Below, piece after piece: positions 6,856 through 11,928 of a stretch of 11,928 nt of DNA (positions are counted from its first letter, which is position 1; the number at the start of each line of letters is the position of its first letter). The position numbers and the translations under genes were made by a program. The DNA is from a candidate division FCPU426 bacterium (GTDB taxonomy: Bacteria; Oederibacteriota; PGYV01; Palsa-1178). A model generated the notes under the pieces. It made no database searches. It saw only the letters and a list, made by a program, of their open reading frames with translations, and had not been told where the DNA came from. Location of the stretch: contig PMTB01000190.1 of assembly GCA_003167475.1 (NCBI GenBank), forward strand, positions 1 through 11,928, given 5' to 3'.

Positions 6856-7204
6856 CTTTTTTTGTATCCTCGATTTCCTTCAGGAGTCTGTCTATCCTGG
6901 CCCGTTCGTCCAGGGCATTATCAAGCACAAACTGTATCTTTGGGGTGAACTGCATGCTGATATTGTCTCCGACCGACTTGCGGACAAAACCGGTGGCGGC
7001 GTGGAGCGCTTCCATGCTCCTCTGCTTGGCTTCGTCGTCGCCCATGATGGAGACATACACATGCGCGGTCTTATAGTCCGAGGTCAGGCTGACGCCCGTC
7101 ACGGTGGCGAAAGCGAGCCGCGGGTCCTTTATTTCCTGGAGGACCAGCATGGCTATTTCCCTTTTCATGACGGACTCAACCCTCGCTTTTCTTATCTTGT
7201 TCAT
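6848..7204 (-). CDS. rbfA: 30S ribosome-binding factor A
   Basis: A small KH-like protein that binds the nascent 30S subunit near the 5' helix of 16S rRNA and aids late maturation and cold adaptation. It has 118 residues, typical for the family. Visible hallmarks are the basic N-terminus (KIRKARVESVMKREIA), QEIKDPRL (23-30), TVTGVSLTSDYKTAHVYVS (34-52), and the final strand around FTPKIQFVLDNALD (86-99). The start is the ATG at 7204, not the longer in-frame option at 7294. The extension would lie inside infB and does not resemble RbfA, while AAGGTGA precedes 7204 at normal distance. The infB stop and this start share one base (TAATG), so coupling is expected. Confidence 0.95.
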   Translation of the reverse strand: MNKIRKARVESVMKREIAMLVLQEIKDPRLAFATVTGVSLTSDYKTAHVYVSIMGDDEAKQRSMEALHAATGFVRKSVGDNISMQFTPKIQFVLDNALDERARIDRLLKEIEDTKKDE

Positions 7205-9444
7205 TAAAGTTTTCTCACCTTTTGGACGTCCTCGAAGAACACTATCGTATCGCCTTCGCGCGGTTCCTTGTAATCGTTGATCACGACGCCGCACTCGTAG
7301 CCTTCCTTGACCTCTTTGACATTGTCCTTGAAGCGCTTGAGCGAAGTGACGGTCGAGGTGAGTATCTCGTGGCCGCCCCTGATGACAACGCAGGGCGAAT
7401 CATGGTAGCCTTTTCCGCTGCGCATATAACTTCCCGCTATCGTCATGTTCTCGCTTTCGACCTTGAATGTCTGCCTTACCTCGGCCTCGCCTATTTTCAC
7501 CTTCTCGTACTCGGGCTCGAGCAATCCGGCCATGGCCGCTTTTATCGCGTCCACAACCTCGTATATGATGTGGTATATCTTTATCTCAACGCCTTCCTTG
7601 GCCGCGAGTTCCTTTGCCGCGGGCAGGGTGGATACAAAGAACCCTATGATGACCGCGTTTGAGGCGTCAGCCAGGAGCACGTCGTTCTCGGTGATGTCGC
7701 CGACGTCGCGGTGGATGACCTGGGCGCTTATGTTGGCTTCGGTTGATATCCTGGATATGGAATCCACTATGGCCTCTATGGAGCCTATTCCGTCGCCCTT
7801 GATGATAAGGTTGAATTTCTTCTCGGCTCCGGAAACTATCTTCTTATGCAGGTCCTCGAGCGTCATTTTCTTTTTCTTTTTGTCCTCGGCGAAACGCCTG
7901 ACTTCGCTTGAGCGTTTCATGGCTATCTGCTTTACTTCCTTTTCGCTCTCAAATACCTTGAACTTATCCCCGGCGTTCGGGACGCTTTCAAACCCGACTA
8001 TTTCGACGGGCATTACGGCTTTTGCTTCCTTGATCCTGCCGCCTTTGTCGTCGAAAAGGGCCCTTACTTTCCCGTATGTGAAATTGGTCAGGAACGAGTC
8101 CCCGACCTTTAAAGTGCCTTTTTGCAGAAGTATGGTGCCGACCGGTCCGCGTCCCTTGTCAAGCTTCCCTTCTATAACAACCCCGAACGGCTGCGCAGTG
8201 GGGTTTGTCTTTAATTCAAGCAGCTCCGCTTCCAGGAGGATGGCCTCAAGAAGGTCCGGTATCCCGGTCCTCTTTTTTGCCGATATGGGTATTATCTGCG
8301 TCTTGCCGCCCCATGCTTCGGAAACCAAGTTGTATTTTGTAAGTTCCTGTTTTATCTTTTCTGGGTTCGCGCCTTCCTTGTCCATCTTGTTGATGGCGAC
8401 TATTATAGGGGCTCCCGCGGCTTTCGCGTGGTCTATGGCTTCGGCGGTCTGCGGCATTATGCCGTCGTCAGCCGCCACTATGAGCACGACTATATCCGTT
8501 GATTTCGCTCCGCGCGCCCTCATGGCCGTAAAAGCCTCGTGCCCGGGCGTGTCGAGAAAAACTATTTCCCCGTGTGTTGTCGCGACTTTGTAAGCTCCGA
8601 TCTTCTGCGTGATGCCGCCTTTTTCCCCGGCCGCCACATTGGTTTCCCTGATGGCGTCCAGCAGAGATGTTTTTCCATGGTCGACATGGCCCATTATGGT
8701 GACTATGGGGGCCCTGGGTTTTAAGTCTTCCGGCTTATCCGCCTCATCGGCGAATATGTCCTCGCCGTAAACGTCTTTAAATAAGACCGACTTTCCAAAT
8801 TCCTCGACAACCACGTGTATCTCTTCCTCGCTTAAGGTCTGGTTCATTGTGGCCATCATTCCCAGAGAAAATAATTTTTTGATAAGTTCTATCGGTTTTA
8901 TCTCGAGTTTTACGGCCAGTTCGGATACGGTGGAGCTTCTTCCCACCTCTATGATTTCCCTTGGCGCTTCCGGGACCTTTTCTTCGGGTTTCACTTCTGG
9001 AACAGCCACGGGCGCCGGGGCAGCTGCCGGTTTTACGACGCCTGCCTGGTGGGTGACAACGTTTGCCTGCGGCCTAAGCGACGGCGCGGGTTTCGGCTCT
9101 TCTTTTTTTATTTCAGGTTTTACTTCGGGCTTTGGGGCCGGCGCGGGCGCTTTCACTGCCGGTGCGGGCGCGACAGCCGCTTTCACTGCCGGAACCGGTA
9201 CGGGCGTGACAATAGCTTTCTCTGCCGGTGCAGACGCCGCTTTTACTTCCGCTACAGGCTTTGCCTCATGCGCGGCAGACTTTACAGCTGCCGCCGGTTT
9301 GACAAGTTCCTTTTCGGCTTTGGCCAGATCCTCGTCGGTTATGGCGCTCATATGGTTTTTCACTTCCACACCGTGCTTGGCCAGCGCCGCTATCAGGTCC
9401 TTTGACTCTACGTTAAGTTTTTTTGCAGCCTCGTGTACTCTCAT
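7204..9444 (-). CDS. infB: Translation initiation factor IF-2
   Basis: GTPase that positions fMet-tRNA on the 30S subunit and promotes 50S joining. 746 residues. Order: IF2_N-type helical module (1-48); Ala/Pro/Lys-rich disordered linker (about 50-165); second IF2_N module (172-225); G domain with GHVDHGKT (252-259), GGITQKIG (276-283), DTPGH including the catalytic His (298-302), NKMD (352-355) and SAK (388-390); domain II with GRGPVGTILL (431-440); domain III (about 543-640); and C-terminal fMet-tRNA-binding domain with SLKRFKDNVKEVKEGYECG (701-719). Domain III reads IIKGDGIGS (547-555) where many IF2s have a KADVQGS form, and GGITQ is followed by Lys where E. coli has His; neither removes a catalytic residue. 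Start ATG 9444 overlaps the nusA stop by one base (TAATG), with GAGGA 9 bases upstream. Confidence 0.97.
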   Translation of the reverse strand: MRVHEAAKKLNVESKDLIAALAKHGVEVKNHMSAITDEDLAKAEKELVKPAAAVKSAAHEAKPVAEVKAASAPAEKAIVTPVPVPAVKAAVAPAPAVKAPAPAPKPEVKPEIKKEEPKPAPSLRPQANVVTHQAGVVKPAAAPAPVAVPEVKPEEKVPEAPREIIEVGRSSTVSELAVKLEIKPIELIKKLFSLGMMATMNQTLSEEEIHVVVEEFGKSVLFKDVYGEDIFADEADKPEDLKPRAPIVTIMGHVDHGKTSLLDAIRETNVAAGEKGGITQKIGAYKVATTHGEIVFLDTPGHEAFTAMRARGAKSTDIVVLIVAADDGIMPQTAEAIDHAKAAGAPIIVAINKMDKEGANPEKIKQELTKYNLVSEAWGGKTQIIPISAKKRTGIPDLLEAILLEAELLELKTNPTAQPFGVVIEGKLDKGRGPVGTILLQKGTLKVGDSFLTNFTYGKVRALFDDKGGRIKEAKAVMPVEIVGFESVPNAGDKFKVFESEKEVKQIAMKRSSEVRRFAEDKKKKKMTLEDLHKKIVSGAEKKFNLIIKGDGIGSIEAIVDSISRISTEANISAQVIHRDVGDITENDVLLADASNAVIIGFFVSTLPAAKELAAKEGVEIKIYHIIYEVVDAIKAAMAGLLEPEYEKVKIGEAEVRQTFKVESENMTIAGSYMRSGKGYHDSPCVVIRGGHEILTSTVTSLKRFKDNVKEVKEGYECGVVINDYKEPREGDTIVFFEDVQKVRKL

Positions 9445-10718
9445 TAAACGTGTTCCTCTCCGTGCCTGATAAATTCATCGGCCCTTGCTTTTAGCTCTTT
9501 TATTTTTTGTTCGTCCAGGCCCAGCAGTTCGCAGAGCCTCAAATCGTCAGCAACCACAAAGTCCTTTAAGTTCTTGATGCCGTCGGCTTTTATCCTTTTC
9601 AGGTCCTTGACCTCTATTTCGTTATTAAGCTTGAAAAGGTCAAACTCCACCTGCTCGTCAAAATTCTTCCTCATGGAATCCAGCTTCTCGGGGGTGAATT
9701 CCGAAAACCTCAGGACGGAAACTTTCCACTTGGTGATCTTGGCGACCAGCCTCATATTTATGCCGTTCTTGCCGATGACCTGCGAAAACTGCTCGTCGGG
9801 CACGGCGATTATGGCGTACTTGTTAGGCTCATCTATGTATATATCCTTTATATCTATAGGCGCCACGGCGCTTTCAAGGTACTTTTCAATATTGTCGCTG
9901 TAAAGCACCACGTCTATCTTCTCGCCGTGCAGTTCGCGGATTATGGTCTGTATCCTGCTTCCCTTAACGCCTATGCAGGCGCCCACCGGATCCACGTGCG
10001 GGTCGTTTGACGCGACCACTACCTTGGTCTTTATGCCCGGTTCGCGCGCCACGTATTTTATTTCCACGACGCCCTGGTCCACTTCCGTGACTTCCATGGC
10101 GAATATCTTTTTTATGAAGTTCGGGTGGGTGCGGGAAAGTTCCAGCCTCGCGCCTTCCTTGCCCCTGTTGGCCTTCAAGACATATGCCTTTATCCTGTCG
10201 CCTATCTTGTACTCCTCGTTGAATACCTGTTCCTTGTCGCGGAGCAGCCCCTCGACCATGCCCATATCTATGATGTAATTCCCGTTCTCCACGGCATGTA
10301 CGGTGCCCGTGATGATGTCGCCCTCTTTTTCCTTGTACTCCTGGAATATCTGTTCCTTCTCCACTTCCCTTATCTTCTGGGTTATGACCTGCTTGGTGGT
10401 CTGTGCGGCTATCCTGCCGAATTCCTTCGGGAAGAAAACCACTTCTATGATCTCTCCGAGTTTGACCTCGGGGTTTATCTTCTGCGCGTCGGCGACGTTT
10501 ATCTCGACGTATTCATTCTCCACGTTCTCGACAACGGTCTTTTTCCAGTGAAAATGCATTTCACCGCCGTCAAGGTCGACCCTGATCTCTGGCTTGCCGC
10601 CGTATACCTTTCTGGCCGCGGACGTGATGCCGCGCTCAAAGGCCTTTAAAAGTTCGCCTTCAGGTATGTTTTTCTGTCTTTCCACCTGTTGGAAGATCTG
10701 TAAGATTTCATTGCTCAT
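9444..10718 (-). CDS. nusA: Transcription termination/antitermination factor NusA
   Basis: Binds RNA polymerase and nascent RNA and modulates pausing, intrinsic termination and antitermination. 424 residues from MSNEILQIF. Order: N-terminal polymerase-binding domain (1-127); S1 (about 132-198, GDIITGTVHAVENGNYIIDMG); KH1 (about 200-275) with DPVGACIGVKG (243-253); KH2 (about 280-345) with VIGKNG (314-319); and a short C-terminal helical region (about 370-418, helix-hairpin-helix-like) instead of two full acidic repeats as in E. coli. The start at 10718 is preferred over 10763 because homology begins at MSNEIL and GAGG lies 9 bases before it. It overlaps the end of rimP by 11 bases. It may regulate its own operon through the leader hairpin, as NusA does in E. 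coli. Confidence 0.96.
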   Translation of the reverse strand: MSNEILQIFQQVERQKNIPEGELLKAFERGITSAARKVYGGKPEIRVDLDGGEMHFHWKKTVVENVENEYVEINVADAQKINPEVKLGEIIEVVFFPKEFGRIAAQTTKQVITQKIREVEKEQIFQEYKEKEGDIITGTVHAVENGNYIIDMGMVEGLLRDKEQVFNEEYKIGDRIKAYVLKANRGKEGARLELSRTHPNFIKKIFAMEVTEVDQGVVEIKYVAREPGIKTKVVVASNDPHVDPVGACIGVKGSRIQTIIRELHGEKIDVVLYSDNIEKYLESAVAPIDIKDIYIDEPNKYAIIAVPDEQFSQVIGKNGINMRLVAKITKWKVSVLRFSEFTPEKLDSMRKNFDEQVEFDLFKLNNEIEVKDLKRIKADGIKNLKDFVVADDLRLCELLGLDEQKIKELKARADEFIRHGEEHV

Positions 10719-11208
10719 TTTGTACACCCTCTTCAGCTTTTTTTCCCATATTGCCGTCCACATCTATGTTAGCCTTTTTGACCGACCCAAAGGCAATTTC
10801 TGTCACAACCCCGTTTTCCTCTATGAGGACATTTTCATCCTTCATTCCGCGCAGGACCCCCAGGAAATTGTGGGTATTGTTTATCTTTTCCCTGGTCACC
10901 ACGCGTATCACCTTCCCCGCAAAGCGGATAAAATCCTCTTTTTTCTTAAGCGGCCTGTCTATGCCGGGCGAAGAAACCTCGAGTATGTATTTTTCCTGTA
11001 TAATGTCGGACATATCGAGCAGTTCCTCTATTTTGCGCGAAAAATCAGCTATCTCATCGAGCCCGATATTTCCCCCGGGCCTGCCTATGCGGATACGAAG
11101 GTAATTCAGTCCGGCTATCTCAATGTCGACAAGTTCCAGGTGCATGTCCTCTATAAAAGGCCTGATAACAGCCTCTATCCTTTCCAAAGCCGGTCGTAAA
11201 TCCGCCAT
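10708..11208 (-). CDS. rimP: Ribosome maturation factor RimP
   Basis: Assists early assembly of the 30S subunit. 166 residues from MADLRPALER. The N-terminal domain (1-88) contains ELVDIEIAGLNYLRIRIGRPGG (25-46) and the family signature LEVSSPGIDRPL (76-87). The C-terminal SH3-like barrel (about 90-151) is followed by a short charged tail. The start is the ATG at 11208, with AGAGGG 4 bases before it. A longer in-frame start at 11277 would add 23 residues translated across the leader hairpin and T-tract, and is rejected. This is the first gene of the rimP-nusA-infB-rbfA-nrnA-ribF operon, and its end overlaps nusA. Confidence 0.95.
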   Translation of the reverse strand: MADLRPALERIEAVIRPFIEDMHLELVDIEIAGLNYLRIRIGRPGGNIGLDEIADFSRKIEELLDMSDIIQEKYILEVSSPGIDRPLKKKEDFIRFAGKVIRVVTREKINNTHNFLGVLRGMKDENVLIEENGVVTEIAFGSVKKANIDVDGNMGKKAEEGVQNEQ

Positions 11209-11227
11209 AAATCCCTCTTTGAGCCAT

Positions 11228-11265
11228 AAAAAATCAAAAAGCGAGACGAAAATCTGCCCCGCTTT
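11228..11265 (-). terminator. Intrinsic-terminator-like hairpin in the rimP leader (possible attenuator)
   Basis: On the minus strand AAAGCGGGGC (11265-11256) pairs with GTCTCGCTTT (11247-11238) around an 8-base loop: 10 bp including two G-U pairs. TTGATTTTTT (11237-11228) follows directly. The RBS of rimP begins 10 bases later, so termination here would silence the whole operon. Confidence 0.6.
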
Positions 11266-11318
11266 ACCTTTTATCATGCTCTCGTAAGTGTCTCTTGGGT
11301 GCTTTATTTAACAGGCAA

Positions 11319-11347
11319 ATCATATCATAATGGAGGGCATTAATCAA
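11319..11347 (-). promoter_or_regulatory. Sigma-70-type promoter of the rimP-nusA-infB operon
   Basis: Read on the minus strand: TTGATT (11347-11342), 17 bases, TATGAT (11324-11319). A second TATGAT overlaps at 11329-11324, with 12-base spacing. The predicted start near 11312 gives a leader of about 104 bases. Confidence 0.68.
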
Positions 11348-11438
11348 GGGTATTTTAGGGGAAGTAAAAGGGTAAAGTTTTAAAATGCGAAACAAAAATT
11401 GCAAAATCAGAGGAAGTTCCAGTAAAATATAGGCTTTC

Positions 11439-11549
11439 GTAGAGAGGGGGCTTGCTCCCTCTATCAGCGGGCCCAACGGTTTAAAACGTCCCTATCAAGT
11501 TCAAAAGATACAAAAGCCTACGGCGAGAGGGAGCAAGCCCCCTCTCTAC
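11439..11549. repeat. 24-bp perfect inverted repeat with interlocked second pair
   Basis: The arm GTAGAGAGGGGGCTTGCTCC (first 20 bases; full arm 11439-11462) is exactly complementary to 11526-11549, separated by 63 bases. An 8-bp pair TAGGCTTT (11430-11437) / AAAGCCTA (11513-11520) interleaves with it in pseudoknot order. On the plus strand the right arm is followed by GTTTTATTTTTTTTAA, so it could terminate plus-strand transcripts, although no plus-strand gene precedes it. It is unrelated in sequence to the TCATTGCGAGGAGC elements. It is probably a second interspersed palindrome family or a transcription insulator between the macro-domain gene and the operon. Confidence 0.75.
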
Positions 11550-11589
11550 AGTTTTATTTTTTTTAATTCCACCTTTTTAAATCCAACCT

Positions 11590-11928
11590 TCAAACCGTCC
11601 TGAAAACCTTTTCAAACTCCTCATACGCCCTGCCCGAATACAGCACAAAAACCACCCTCTTTATGTATTGCGGGACGGCTTCGTCGAATTTTTTTATCAT
11701 GGCAAACATCAGCTGGGCGCTGGCTGGTATGGGAAACGCGCCTACACCTGTCCCAAGCGCCGGGAACGCTATTGAGCCCATCTTGAGTTTTTCGGCGAGG
11801 GCCAAAGTGTTCCATGTGGCCAGCCCTATGTTCTTCGCGTCGGTCCTCAGGTCCTGCCCCATAACAGCGGCATGGATTATATAACGGGCCTTTAAATTTC
11901 CGGCTGTTGTTTCCACGGCCCAGCCTAC
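11590..11928 (-). CDS. Macro-domain protein, C-terminal part (5' end beyond window)
   Basis: The frame is open to the right edge of the window; about 112 residues are visible. VETTAGNLKARYIIHAAVMG, then NIGLATWNTLALAEKL, then IAFPALGTGVGAFPIPASAQ, match the second half of a macro domain. That fold binds ADP-ribose, and in some members hydrolyses O-acetyl-ADP-ribose or ADP-ribosyl-protein bonds. GTGVGAFP is the phosphate-binding loop. The N-terminal strand with the usual DAIVNAAN-type motif would lie outside the window, so a GTG at 11916 is not a plausible start. It runs in the same direction as the rimP operon, but the inverted repeat and the operon's own promoter separate them. A cytoplasmic location is likely, since no signal peptide or membrane segment is seen in this part. 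Confidence 0.88.
   Translation of the reverse strand, partial: VGWAVETTAGNLKARYIIHAAVMGQDLRTDAKNIGLATWNTLALAEKLKMGSIAFPALGTGVGAFPIPASAQLMFAMIKKFDEAVPQYIKRVVFVLYSGRAYEEFEKVFRTV

Larger units (their letters stand above)
11209..11589. other. Intergenic region upstream of the rimP operon (381 bp)
   Basis: From right to left it holds the 24-bp inverted repeat (11439-11549), an AT-rich stretch without recognisable features (11350-11430), the operon promoter (11319-11347), and a leader of about 100 bases with an intrinsic-terminator-like hairpin just before the rimP RBS. I see no tRNA such as the metY gene that precedes this operon in E. coli. Confidence 0.7.

Noticed and set aside
7204..7294. Longer start for rbfA at 7294
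   Set aside because: The extra 30 residues are an out-of-frame reading of the infB end and do not resemble RbfA; ATG 7204 has its own RBS.
7445..8593. 382-residue plus-strand ORF opposite infB
   Set aside because: The minus strand encodes a complete IF2 G domain and domain II here; the antisense protein is Ser/Thr-rich, without motifs, RBS context or operon logic.
8849..9469. Gly/Ala/Thr-rich plus-strand ORF resembling a repetitive exported protein
   Set aside because: It is the complement of the Ala/Pro/Lys-rich linker of IF2.
10718..10763. Longer start for nusA at 10763
   Set aside because: Family similarity begins at MSNEILQIF and a good RBS precedes 10718; the extension overlaps rimP deeply.
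11264..11476. 70-residue minus-strand ORF upstream of rimP
   Set aside because: It runs across the arm of the inverted repeat and the operon promoter, has no family resemblance and no convincing RBS.
11914..11916. GTG at 11916 as the start of the macro-domain gene
   Set aside because: The frame continues to the window edge with family-like residues (VGWAVETTAG), and half of the macro fold would be missing.

Overview
The window comes from a bacterial chromosome. It has Shine-Dalgarno-led genes, sigma-70-type promoters, a bacterial rimP-nusA-infB-rbfA block and roughly balanced base composition. The exported protein at the left end combines DUF11 repeats, a Thr-every-second-residue linker and a C-terminal VYPNPFNP module (FlgD/T9SS-like Ig fold). 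That combination is typical of little-cultivated lineages such as Elusimicrobiota, Goldbacteria and some FCB-type phyla. The taxonomic guess is inference and is weak.

Layout, left to right. (1) 1-2719, minus: the 3'-truncated gene of a very large secreted modular protein. It starts at TTG behind a good RBS and a TTGACA-N17-TATACT promoter. (2) 2720-3204: a divergent intergenic region holding that promoter, an inverted-repeat element (2897-3093) and the promoter of the next gene. (3) 3205-4134, plus: a CBS-CBS-GGDEF protein, probably a diguanylate cyclase with ligand control. (4) 4155-4378: a second member of the same repeat family, between the convergent gene ends. (5) 4408-11208, minus: seven tightly packed genes, rimP, nusA, infB, rbfA, a DHH/DHHA1 phosphoesterase (nrnA-like), ribF and a small polytopic membrane protein. 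(6) 11209-11589: leader and promoter of that operon, including an intrinsic-terminator-like hairpin just before the rimP RBS, and an unrelated 24-bp inverted repeat. (7) 11590-11928, minus: the C-terminal part of a macro-domain protein whose 5' end lies outside the window.

The operon is the conserved translation/transcription block: RimP and RbfA mature the 30S subunit, IF2 drives initiation, NusA controls elongation and termination, the DHH enzyme probably degrades nanoRNA or pAp, and RibF makes FMN and FAD. Every junction overlaps or leaves one base, so translation is probably coupled throughout. ylxR and ylxQ (between nusA and infB) and truB (between the DHH gene and ribF) are missing from their common positions.

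I do not see a clearly new defence or mobile system. The most unusual items are a DUF11 domain split by a roughly 195-residue inserted domain, the family of nested-palindrome repeats (one copy with two hairpins differing by a compensatory base pair), the rimP leader hairpin, and substitutions in the DHH motif II and the GGDEF inhibitory site.
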